Shown here: piece after piece, positions 49,047 through 60,190 of the stretch
How positions within the stretch are numbered: the first letter of the stretch is position 1
Layout: each line of letters begins with the position of its first letter
From: Mycogone perniciosa
Taxonomy: Eukaryota; Ascomycota; Sordariomycetes; Hypocreales; Hypocreaceae
Direction: 5' to 3'
Assembly (NCBI GenBank): GCA_025331125.1
Contig: JAOALB010000092.1
Span: 166,816 to 230,815, forward strand
DNA length: 64,000 nt
Made by a program: the position numbers and the translations under genes
The notes under the pieces: model-generated
What the model was told of the DNA's origin: nothing
The model's database searches: none
The model's input: the letters and a program-made list of their open reading frames with translations, nothing else

Positions 49047-50456
49047 CTAGATCCGCGGCTTCTGTCCGTATACGACATTACTTTGTGTTATGGGTCAGCG
49101 ATTAAACTATTCGTCCTGGACTAAAGCAGATGTGTGTCCGCGATGATGCAAAAACTTACATAACGTGATACGCGTGGACCTTGCGATCCTTCAAGCCCTC
49201 TCGCATGTTGGCGAGGTAGACCTGTACCGCTTCATAAGACCACTGCAAAATTTGTGGTCAGCGTCAAGTGTGGGTAGCACAAGCATGGGGAAACCTAACA
49301 CCCAATACTCTGGTCAATAGAGCTAATGACCAGCCCTCGATACCCTCCAGCCAGTGTAGCTGGTTCCACTGTCCGATCTCTTTCAGTGTCGGGTCCTTAC
49401 TCCAGGGTCCAATGGGCCACTTGAAGACATGCTCGACGACACCTTCGAATCCAGCGTCCTCGAGATACCCTTTGATCTGTTTGTGAATTCGCAAGTCCTT
49501 TCCGAATTTGTCTCCAGCCTCGAGAGAGACCTTGCCCCACTGATCAAAGATGCTTCCCTCAGTGACGGAGCCGTCGTCCGAAGTAGGCACCACGGACATC
49601 TCAATTTGTTGATACCAACCGCCAGGCGCAAGATGGCTACATAATTGTAAGTAGGTGACGGTACGATGGGTTGATAGAGTAAGAAAAAGGGATTAGCTCA
49701 CGCAAGCGCTTGCTGGTAGAATGCTGGCCAGTCCGCGACGCTGCCGTACATTCCACGGACGTGAATAAAGTCGAAGCTGTTCTTCTTGTATCCCCAATCC
49801 TCTTCGCACGCATCGTTAATCTCGAACCGCACATTGGGCGCCACCCAAGCCGGCTGTATGGGGGACAAATCAAACCCGGTAACCTGCGATGACGGGTATT
49901 GGTCTGCGAAATCCATGGCCCAAATACCGGTGCCGGTCCCGACGTCAAGCACCTGCTGGGGATTATCCCCTATTGGCGCAAGGAACAGTTTGCCTCCCAT
50001 TGTCAGGAGGTACATGTGGTGTGCGAGATCGAGCTGATTGTTCTGCTTCTCGTCGTTGGGGCCCCAGTATTCGCCATCCTTGTAGCCATGATATCGCCTG
50101 CCATGCTCGAAGCGGTACTTGAGGATATCCGAGTAGAGAGATGTCGTATCGCTATGCACGGAGCCGGTGTCCACAGCAGAATCTGAATCGTCGACTTCGT
50201 ACTGGTCGTCGACGGGGATGTGCTGTGCAGGTACAGAGGCAGCAGCTGGCAAGGGGGCGGGTGGCTGTTCTGCAACATGCTCCACGGGAGCCGCAGTAGA
50301 ATGAACGGCTGGTTCTGGCGCTGGTTCTGGCGCTGGCGCTGGTGCTGGTGTGTGACCCTCAGCTTCAGCTTCAACCTCAGCTTTGGGGGACGCAGCTGCT
50401 GGTGACGGAGCAGACTGTGGTGTCACCGCAGGGGGATCTTGTGATTTCTCGGCCAT
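49047..50456 (-). CDS. LaeA-like SAM-dependent methyltransferase
   Basis: Four exons (49702-50456, 49300-49636, 49160-49242, 49047-49080) give 402 aa; exon 2 uses the donor GTTAGG to keep phase with GWSYEAVQVYLA. Residues 1-110 are low-complexity, rich in Pro, Ala and Glu (PAPAPAPEPAPEP). The Rossmann methyltransferase follows: motif I VLDVGTGTGIWAMDFAD (169-185), VTGFDLSPIQPAWVAPNV, an acidic motif and PGGWYQQIE, ending in VYGQKPRI. This is the layout of fungal LaeA-like proteins (Methyltransf_23), which act either as regulators or as small-molecule methyltransferases. It is divergent from a P450, so a tailoring role is possible. It is not LaeA itself as far as I can tell. The gene is intact. 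Confidence 0.87.
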
Positions 50457-50797
50457 GGCGCCGTCGTGAGCTGGCTTCGGCTTTGAAGACGTCGGGTGTT
50501 TTTAGAGAGGACAGGTGTCGTGTGTTTTGTTTGTGGATAGAAACAGGTTTCTGCTATTAATACCTAGCGAACTTAATAAACTTCATTTTATTGCTAGGTC
50601 CAAACCCACTTGGGCACGATGAGATACGAAGTACGGCGTTGGTACATGTGATGCGGGGAATGGGGAATGACCCCTGTCTGTCTTGCTGACACCTCGTGGC
50701 TCTCATAAATGACATTCGTTGACTCGCTGAAGGTTCTTCCCCACCTCCTATCCTATCACTTCATGTTGGTCCGGTTTTCTATTGGCATAGATACCTA
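50457..50797. promoter_or_regulatory. divergent promoter, methyltransferase / P450
   Basis: A 341-bp spacer between two divergent genes, suggesting shared control. It has GTACGG and GAAGTAC units of the dispersed family. No specific operator recognised. Confidence 0.45.
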
Positions 50798-52768
50798 ATG
50801 TTGTCGGACATTCTTCTCCAGATCCTCGCCGCGGCCCTCGTCGCATGGCTGCTGCGAGGAATTGTCACTGCCGTCTTCAGCGTCTTCTATCATCCTCTTA
50901 AAGCCTTCCCAGGGCCACGTGCGGCTGCACTGACCGCTTGGTACAAAACATACCACGAGGTCTGGCTCGGAAGGTCTTGGATTGACGTGCTTCGTGAACT
51001 GCATGAGAAACATGGTATGTGCTGCACGAGCCGCAGGCCGCAAGCAACTGACTGACTGGGATAAGGCAAGGTCGTGCGGGTCGGGCCCAACGAGGTATGG
51101 TATTGTTGTATTCCACGTATTCGAATTACTGCCCATCTTACTTGACTGCTATTACCACTCCCATGCCCATTACTGGCCGTTGCCGAAATAGTGTTCCCAG
51201 TCTGACAATGTGGATAGCTCCATTTCTCTGACCCCGCAGCATATCTTGAGATCTACAATAACAGTAATAGATGGAACAAGGAGCCAGGGCTATATCGGAG
51301 CTTCGGAGAGGACCGCTCGTCGTTCGGCTTCCTTACATATGCAGAATCTAAGCAACGGAAGGATATCATGGCCCCGCTTTTCTCACGCCGAGCAATCTTC
51401 GAACTTCAGGGCCTCGTCCAGAGCAATGTACGGGTCTTCCCCATCATTAGGTTCTCTAGCTTCGTATCTGACCCTGTATTTAGGTTGATCGGTTATGCGG
51501 CGTCCTCGAGAATAATAACGCGGTGGGGAAATCGTCCGATCTCTACCTCGGGCTTCGCTGTTTCACCATGGACACAATCACCTCATTTTGCTTCGCCAAG
51601 TCTGTGAATGCCATTGATGAGCCCGAATTTAAAGCGCCTATCATAGGGGCCATGGAAGCGTCCCTACCTTCATTCATCATCTTTAAGCACTTCGGCTTCA
51701 TCCGTGAGGCGGTGTTCAGCTTGCCGCCGTGGCTCAGCGTCCTTATCAGTCCACAAACTGCAGGGCTGATCCACCTACAGCAGCTACTTGGTGCACAGGT
51801 CGCTGAGGTCGTGAATAATCCTGATAGTCTGAAGGGTGCATCACATCGGATTATCTATCACGAGCTCCTTAACCCTCAAGCTTCAAAGGGGGCACCACTC
51901 CCGTCCGCTGGTAGTCTGTATGAGGAAGCTCAGGCGCTAATGTTCGGAGGCGCTGATACGACTGGAAACACATTGATGCTAGGGACCTTCCACATTCTAG
52001 AATCCCCAAGCTATGTTGAACGAATTAAGGAAGAGCTGCGCAGAGCCTGGCCAGTTCTTGATGAACCACCCAGGTTCGAAGAATTGGAGAAGTTACTGTT
52101 CTTGGTGAGACCGATTTCCAATGTGATTCCGCTCAGCTGACAAAAAGGCAGACTGCCGTTATTAAAGAGTCGCTCCGTATAAACCCTGGCGTTCCTTCTC
52201 CCCTCCTCCGTGTGGTTCCCACTACCGGTGCAACGATATGTGGTTTCGACGTTCCCCCAAATGCAAGTCGCCAGCCTCTACGGAGTACTCCGTACAAGGT
52301 TCATAATTGTCTTTACTGACAGCAGCTACTTAGACCATAGTGGGCATAAGTGGAAATTTCGTTCACAATTCCGAAAAGCTTTTCAAGAACCCGAACGAGT
52401 TCAATCCCGATCGCTGGCTTGAGCCCAATTCGATATCATTAGACAGGTGGCTGGTTGCGTTCTCCAAAGGACCACGGATGTGCATAGGCATCAAGTACGT
52501 CTGACCACTGACTCCCCCATTCCAAATCCAGGACAGTCATCTGATGTGCAGACAGCCTTGCGTATTGTGAGCTATATATAGCATTTGCCGCTCTCTTCCG
52601 ACGTTTCGATCTCACGTTGGATGGTACTAGGTATGATATGAGATGGAGTAAAACAGAATATTTACTGACACTGCTCACAGGGTCACTGATCTGACTTGGA
52701 GGGAGTGCTTCCTACCACACTTCCGAGGACGGCATCTGCGGGCGTTCTGTAGGCCTGTTGCAGAATGA
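50798..52768 (+). CDS. cytochrome P450 (trichodiene oxygenase/pisatin demethylase-like)
   Basis: Eight exons (50798-51014, 51066-51094, 51218-51427, 51484-52104, 52152-52262, 52334-52494, 52556-52630, 52681-52768) give 503 aa in one phase-consistent model. An N-terminal membrane anchor (LLQILAAALVAWLLRGIV) is followed by a proline-rich hinge (FPGPRA). I-helix: GADTT (308-312). K-helix: ESLR (365-368). Haem loop: FSKGPRMCIG with Cys446. Other family blocks are GKVVRVGPNELHFSDP and the ending TDLTWRECFLPHFRGR. Intron 5 starts GCAAGT, a GC-AG intron, and contains the 16-bp CGGAGTAC palindrome; without it the gene would look broken. Substrate unknown; it could tailor either neighbouring pathway. 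Confidence 0.87.
52279..52294. repeat. palindrome TACGGAGTACTCCGTA inside a P450 intron
   Basis: A perfect 16-bp palindrome of the dispersed family, located wholly within the GC-AG intron (52263-52333). Confidence 0.85.
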
Positions 52769-53970
52769 GTCTCCACTCAAAGCCAGAGCTCGGCGCTTGT
52801 GGTGCTTGCCGTGGGTAATGAGGGCCTTTCCGATATCTCCGCATTTGGGTAGCCGCCCATTAAGAAGGTTTATGCAAATATGTAAATTCATGGATATAGT
52901 TGATGACAACTCTTACCTCTATCTACGTGGTGCTGAAGGTGATTAAACAGTCCATATTAAAGGTGAACACTAACCAGCATCTGATTGCTGGCTGCGGTTG
53001 CGTGGGGCGCTCGTCAGCCCAACCACCCACAAAGCGGCAAGGAAGAACTTCAAAAGCCGTCCGACACATGAGTGCAAAATGGAGACTACAAGCTGTGGGC
53101 ATCCTAAGTCATGCGATTGGGTAGCCTCGGGGCACAGATAAAATATTATACCTATCACAGGATACAGGTACAAACCAATGTGTATGCTCCGTCTCAAAGC
53201 TTTGGAATGAGAACGGCTTGCCAAAAGGGGCGGCAGCTTAGTTACAAGCACACAAGCACTACTACCTAGACTCCACTTCCTGTTAGTTGCCAGCATGTAT
53301 CAGTATGTACCTACTATCAAAGGCGAATGGCTGGATCCGCTTGAAAGCCAATCTAAATCGCCCAACAGAGCAGATCTGGCTGCTCTGCAAGCTAGTGATA
53401 GTGATAAGTCTCCCGACTGTTGATTGGCTGCAACTGCTGTCAATTTGAGGAACGGAGCGGGCCGGGAATGACGGTTGGTTTCATCCTTGGTAGCCGAGTT
53501 TCGATCTCAGCCGACAACTTAGTCGACGCTACTTGGCAGTTAGAACCAACGCCCACAAGGCCCACATAAGCTCGAGAGCTATACTCGTAAGCACTACGAA
53601 GAATTGATGCTCTACCACTATTACTGGTAGTAGTAGTGTCCGTTTCTCATTTTCGCCCTTTCTAAGCCGATACTCGTTGTAGTCGTCTAGTCAATTGTCG
53701 ATGTGGTATGCAGACTGTGTGTATGGCGTGGTGCTGAGTTAGAATCGTTGCACCTAAATAAGTCAGATCCGATAAGCATACGGAGTACATCTAGCAAGAC
53801 TATCAGTGCTGGTGTACTCCGCAGTGTCGAAGAGCAAGTGAAAGATAATAAAAGGGATAAATTATAATAGTAACGATGATCCACGGACATAAACGCTTGC
53901 GTATCTGTATCTACACATATGGTACCTAGATAATCGCGTGATTAAGCCTCTGCCAAAAGTCTTTCCTAGG
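52769..53970. other. intergenic region (convergent)
   Basis: Between the P450 (+) and the PKS-NRPS remnant (-). No gene recognised; short frames only. A short palindromic CAGAGCAG/CTGCTCTG pair lies near 53,367-53,390, and TACGGAGTAC units near 53,780. Confidence 0.55.
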
Positions 53971-56900
53971 TCACCGAGGATAGTGCATCGCTAAGTCAGG
54001 CTCTTCCCCATAAAAGGAAAAACAAGCTTCACCCCCTGATCTGCCACGGCTCGCAGATACACCACAATCAAACTCTTCAATGCCATGGTCCAGTGCTCCT
54101 TGGATCCACTGCTCCAGCTCTACCTCTTCGAATTCGCTGCTATAAAACTCCTCCATGAACGATTTGAATTCGCTTGGCGGAACTCTGACCCCACTAGAGT
54201 GGTGTTGGAAAGACAGGCCTTGCTGTCCCAAAACAAGGGCAGCATCGACAATCTCCTGCGCGACAACGTCGACCCCCTTGAAGTCGAAGTAGCCCCCGAT
54301 GTTGAGAGTCGAAATACGTGGCACGGCACGCATAATGTTCGAAAATCTGAGCAAGGCATTTAGAGCATCCTCTATAGGTGCCTCGTCGCCCACAGCGGCG
54401 CAGGATCGATGGATTGTGACGGGAAGTTGTGACGAAGAAAACGCGGCTGACGCGTCTGTGAGGTTCTGGAGGAAAACCTCGCTGGCCCATTTGGTTGCTG
54501 TGAATCCCTGGGAGCCGTCGGTCGCGGGCGTGTAGCCGGCGACGCTGATGGGCGGAAGCGCAGCCTGGCCGTTTGGATCAAGCAGCGTGACGCGGTTCGA
54601 GGACACGAAGTGTATGGGGATCCTACGCGGTAAGGCGAACAGCGCCATGGCCCTCGTGGAGAGCACGTTTGGTGTGCGTAGGGAGTTGTAATTGTTCAGG
54701 CAGTGTCCATGGGAACCAACAAGGATGATGCGATCAACAGTGCGCTCGAGTCGAGCAAACGCTTCGACGTCCAGACCAAGACGCGGCTCGTTGAGACTGC
54801 CTTCGTAAAAGGTTACCCGGCCATCATACGCGGCTCTGTCTGCCGACGGACCTGCTCCCACTGCCAAACAGTGCACGTGCTTCACCTCTGGGTTGGCGAG
54901 AAGTGATCTCAAGATGGCGCGGCCGAGAAACCCTGTGGCCCCTGTCAGGAGTACCTCCATATTCTCGCCAGTAACAACTATGTTTTCGGCGGCCAAGTTC
55001 AGGCCTGCAGGAAGGGCCGTCTCCTTGGCCCAGATGATCGAAGGTGTGAGGGGAGCGTCGCGAGCTCTATCTGAAACAAGCTTCGCCATTGTTCCAAGTG
55101 TGCTGTGGGAATACATGTCCTTGATGGACAGCTTGATCAGCATATTGCGTCGAATGGCGTCCTGCAGGGCGACAAGGCTCAAGGAAGTCCCTCCCACCAT
55201 GAAGAAGTCGGATTCCAAGGTGAGGCGTACACTGTCAGGGAGGACACTCGTCCACAGAAGGCGGAGCTCGCCTTGCTTGATCGTGAGGGGTGTGGACCGA
55301 GGCTGGTGACTGTCTTGCAGGGGCGGCAGCTCCATTGCAGCTATCGACCTCCTGTCTACCTTGCCGTTGGGACTCATTGACAGCTTAGCTAAGACTATCA
55401 TGCGCGAGGGTCGCATGTATCGCGGAAGAGACATTTCATGAACGAGCCTCAGGAGTGTGGGCTCGTCCATAGAGTCGTGGGTATTGCTGAGAACGACATG
55501 GGCGACAAGGGAAGCATCTTCCTCAGTGCCGCGCACAGTAGCAACTGCATCAGAGATGGAGCCAGCCGACTCTCGCAGGATAGTGTTGGCCACATCATCG
55601 AGATCAACGCGCAAGCCTCGAAGTTTGACTGTGGTGTGGTTTTCCAGACGACCTAACTACCGGAGTGAGCCGTCTTCAAGCCAGATGCCCTTGTCGCCAG
55701 TTCTGTAGCTCCGAGTCTGCCCTTCGAGGAATGGCGCATTGTCAATGAAGGATTCCTGTGCTGTCGTTCCAGCACCCAGATACCCAATTGCCACACCAAC
55801 ACCCTTGATATAGACCTCCCCTGGAAGGCCCGACGGAAGGACATGTCCATTGGTGTCAAGAATACATATCCCAACATTGTGACTCGGCTTACCAACTGAG
55901 CCATCTTGGATATCACCATCAAGAGGCGTGTGGAGCATTGTCGCACAGCAAGAGATTTCGGTCGGTCCGTAACAGTTGATAAGCTTTGGCGGACTGGATA
56001 TTGACCTCAGCACGACGCGGAATCGCTCAGTGACTGCTTCGCCGCCACTACAGGCGTAGCGCCAGCACTTTTGTTCGCGAAGTGCTTCAAATCCAGATCG
56101 CAGCCACATGATGTACTCGGTCGGACAGCCGAGAGTAAAACTCACTCTCTCCTCCACAATCAGAGAGCTCATCAATATGGGGTCCCCGCGAATCTCACTC
56201 GACGCGATCACGAGCGTGCCACCGTGAGCCAGGGCGTTGAAGGCCTGGGCAATAGCCATGTCGAACCCAAGCGAGCTTTGTTGGAGAACGATCTCTTGCC
56301 CCATGCCCAAATAATCAGCCTTGCTTGCAAGATAGTTGATAATTCCAGCCTGGGACAGTTGAATGCCCTTCGGAGTGCCGCTTGTGCCGCTTGTGAAAAG
56401 GATGAAGGTACAGCTACCGGGTGTTTCTATGTTCTGAACCTGGGATTGAGGCTTTACTTCTTCCATATCTAAACCGAAGACTGTTGTGTTTCCAGCATCG
56501 AGGCTTTGGGCTAACGATAGCGTCGATGACTGACAGAGCAGCACGACCGGCTCACTAACTTTCACCATGGCAGAAAGACGCTCACGAGGCATGGTGACAT
56601 CCAATGGGATGTATATAGCTCCCACCCTTAAAACCGCCAGCATGGCAACCACCCAGTCGCTCGTTGCCTCGCACAAAACTGCGATCCGTGTCCCTGGCGT
56701 TGAGTTATTCTCCATAAGCAATGCTGCTGTAGACTGGACTCTCTGTGAGAGCTCAGAATATGTCAAGGGTCCATGGACGTCCTTCACTGCAACGTGGTCT
56801 GGATAGAGCGCCGTTATGTTATCAACTCGCTCCGACAAGGTGTTTGGCCACCCAAAGTCTTTGTGTTGCACATGGCCCATCTGCAGTGTCCTCTGCACGC

Positions 56901-59900
56901 TTAAAGGCTCGTATACTCGACACTGGGAGACGGTCTTTGCAACATCGAGAGACGCATCCTCCAGCAGCGTGGTGTATACTCTATGCAGCATCTCTGTGTC
57001 AGCCTGACTGTATAAATCGGCCCGGCTCACAATTTGCACAATACAGGAGGCGCCCATGGGTGTAACACTGAAGGCAAAGTCATACGGACTTTTGGCGTCG
57101 TAAGCAGAGTTCAGATGCATGTGGCAATTCCCCAGACGCATCCCAGAAAAGCCACCGTGACGGAAGTTCATGGCAACCTGGAATAACGGAGTATGCGTAG
57201 CGCTTCGCTGGATGTTTGTCTTTTGTAGAATCGTGTCCAAAGGCACTCCAGAGTGTGCATGAGCTGCATAATAGGACTGGCTAGTGCACCTTACCAAGTC
57301 GGCGATTGTCTCTTGGCCAGAACCCATCTGGAGGCGAAGGGGAAGAAAGTTAATGAAGAATCCGACCGTCTGGGCGTTCTCATCGTTGCGGTTCGCATCT
57401 GTAACACCGATGCAGATATCGCTCACGTCTAGGAGCCTGAAGAAAAGCGCCTGCATAACTGTCAGACAGAAGTGGAATGGAGTCAACCTCAGCTTTTGAC
57501 TGGCTAGCTTTATCTGCTCTGCCAGCGGTGCGCCGATGTCCTTCAAAATCTCGATGTTGGTGTACGAGGTTAGAGCCGGACGAATTTTCGCTTTCGCAAA
57601 TGCGAACAATGGCAACACGTCAGCAGGCGGCGAGTGCTGCTTTGTCCAGAACTCAATCTTGTCGTTTAATTCACTTTCACCTACGTTTCTCTCACCGACA
57701 GCGAGATCGATGCATTGTGTTCCAGCCGAAGGCAATGTCTTTCCCTGATAGGCCGTGTTGAGATCGCGGAAGAAGATGTGCATACCGACACCGTCCATCG
57801 CAATGTGGTGATAACCAAGAAGAAGTGAATGGTGTTGAGAGTTATGCGAGATGAGAACAATCTCCAACAGCTCTCCATGGCTCAAGTCCCGCACCTTGCT
57901 TCTCAGCCTTGCAACTTCATTGTCACGCGTTTCAGGGACCGGGTCACGAATGTGGGTGAAGCATTCAGGAGCCTTGGTGAGAATACCTTGTGCCGGCTCA
58001 CCTGTACCTGGCTTGGTAAAAAAACGGGTGCGTAACGATGAATGATGGTCGAGGACTACAGCAACGGCACGTTTCAGCCGCGCAGCATGGAGTGGACCCT
58101 CGATATCATACGTGCACAGGCTGCTATATTGGGTCTTATCTTCGGATAATTGATCGAGGAACCAGAGTCTGTAACAAACACATGTCTTAGCCTACCCTCT
58201 AACCAAGTGGATTATTACATTTCTGACCTTGACTGCGCATGGGAAAGCTTCCCTACTTGTAACATAGTAACCTCATCCTTTGTCACCTCCTTCTCAGATG
58301 TCGAGTCATCGGTATCCGTTGCTTGAGTCAACGGAGTTGAAGCCCCTTTTTGTTCAGGCACCAAGCTCCCGTTAACGCTCGACTCCGATTCGGAATTAGT
58401 CTCTCTTGGCATGGTAGAAAGTAGCTGCTCTGAGTTGTCCACAGCTAGTGTCTCATTTAACGCCACAACCTGACTATCCTTCTTATCACTTCCCTCACCT
58501 TAGCAGCGAGATACTTGGCAGCGGCAATAGCACTAATACCCCGTGCACTATCACCGCTTAGAGTCTGCAGAACTAGCACATCCACATGGATCTTTTCGAG
58601 GAACCAGGCGCGGATATGGACCGCGAACAAGGAATCGATGCCGACCTCGAGCAATGGGGCCTCGGTATTCATACTGCCTGGCGTCATCTGCAGCATAGAT
58701 TCAATCTTGTGGGCAAAAGCAACCAGGAGTGCCTGTGTTGCCTCTTCACTGGTGCTCGCAGCATCTATCTGTGATTGAATCGATGCGCTGCTAGTGCCGC
58801 CTACCAAGGCATCTTTGGAAAGCCCCTCCGAATCGTCCTCCTCTTGTAGTCGGACAAAGTTACTCAAGCGCGGGTTCGAGAACCATGCTGGTCGGGCTTT
58901 TGTCTTTGCATTGTACTTGAACAGCTCGATACCAGTGATAACTTCAACAGCCTCATCGCGATCATGGTTGGTTACTGAGAGTTTGCTGGCGGCAATAGCC
59001 TCGGCGAATATCATGTGTGCGTCAGATTCTGAGATTCTCATGTAGTAGGCACCTGCCATCCTCTCTACCGCACCAGGTCCAAGGCGTGCTATATAGCCCA
59101 CATCTACTACCATACCGAGGGACAAGACAGAGGCGACCAAACCCTTGGAACGGCGCTGGTTAGCGAGGGCTGCCTGGAAGAGCGACGCGGCATTGTAGTT
59201 GGACTGGCCAGCGTTACCGATAACAGAGCTCATTGAGGAGAACAAAAGGAAAAAGTCGAGATCCTTGTCCTGGAACACCTCGTCTAGGTGAATGGTGCCG
59301 TCAACCTTAGGCCCAAAGACATCATTCAAGGCATCCTTATCCATCTGCGTAAAGAGCTGGTCCCTCAACACGAGCGCACCGTTACACACACCGCCGACGG
59401 GAGGGAGTGTGGCCTTGATGCTGTCGCAGACGAATTGGACTGAGCTTCTCTTTGAGACGTCCATTTTATAGACTTTGACAATGGCCCCCAGCCTGGACAT
59501 CTCCTCGATCCAGAGCTGGCTTACTTCGGCATTGCGACTTGTGATAACAATGTATTTGGCACCGTTTTCGGCCATCCAGGGGCAAAGCGATAGACCCAAG
59601 TCCGAAACCAAGCCCACCATGAGATATGTTTTGTTTGGGAAGAATAAACCCTGTCCGTGAATTGGCCTCACAGTTACAGTCAGGGGCTCGCTGCGGTTGG
59701 TCCAGTCCACGATGATTGGGTATGCTAGCGAGGAAGACGATGATGAGGTAAGGTCTTGGGCGGCCAAAATCGAGAAACTTGGCTTAAAGGCGACATCTGA
59801 GCCGATTTGTGTGTGGCGGTAGGCATTAAGTTGTTCCTTCGTCAGACCCAGGCCTCCAAGTTGATCAATATTGAATTTTGACCCCCGATAAAATTTGAAA

Positions 59901-60016
59901 AGGTGATTAGCGACGGGGTCTGAATCACGAGCAAGACTGATAACAGAGCCAACGCTAGAGGGCAGTAGATGTTGGATTGCTATAGCAGTTGTATATATAG
60001 GATATGTAGTTAACCT
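53971..60016 (-). pseudogene. headless PKS-NRPS hybrid: psiKR/KR-ACP-C-A-T-R remnant
   Basis: Coding-like sequence starts at ~60016 without an ATG, inside what looks like the structural half of the KR (psiKR; KFNIDQLGGLGLTKEQLNAY). KR: LMVGLVSDLGLSLCPWMAENG with SSMSSVIGNAGQSNYNAA. ACP: LLEVGIDSLFAVH. A Ser/Thr/Glu linker follows, then an intron (58169-58227). Condensation: LSHAQSRLWFLDQ and HHIAMDG. Adenylation: FTSGTSGTPKG, NCYGPTEISC, YRTGDKG. Thiolation: FFMVGGTSLSL. Terminal reductase-like domain: VLLTGATGFLGRAI. KS, AT, DH and MT are absent; right of 60016 lie only AT-rich spacer and an opposed P450. Lesions: a frameshift near 58,460-58,500 after the ACP and an in-frame TAG at 55657-55659 in the A8 motif. 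It cannot make a full hybrid synthase. Confidence 0.88.
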
Positions 60017-60190
60017 TTATTTAAATTTACTCCATTTTTATACTATCTTCTGGTATAATTCTTTATGCCTCTTGCCTTGAATCCGTTCTTCTCATTTTCT
60101 TCCAAGCTCAGTCTATAGGTGTTATAGCCTGGATTGCCCGTCTGTGCAGCACATCTGTCATTTCATACGTAACCGCGCTTCTCTTGCAGA
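60017..60190. promoter_or_regulatory. AT-rich spacer before the CYP52-like P450
   Basis: It joins the broken end of the PKS-NRPS remnant to the P450 start codon. About 59,990-60,070 is AT-rich; no polyketide-synthase-like translation is seen in any frame, so this marks the deletion or rearrangement breakpoint. Confidence 0.5.

Noticed and set aside
50798..52768. First impression that this P450 is a pseudogene because its frames are scattered
   Set aside because: Eight phase-consistent exons, one with a GC donor, give a full 503-aa protein with all motifs.
44633..55659. Programmed stop-codon readthrough at the three TAG codons
   Set aside because: The following codons (CCA, CAG, TTA) share no common leaky context, the affected genes carry other lesions, and decay or sequence error is simpler.
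53971..60016. A stand-alone KR-ACP-NRPS enzyme as a new architecture
   Set aside because: The start lies inside a domain with no ATG, and the frame has a stop and a shift; truncation of an ordinary PKS-NRPS explains it.
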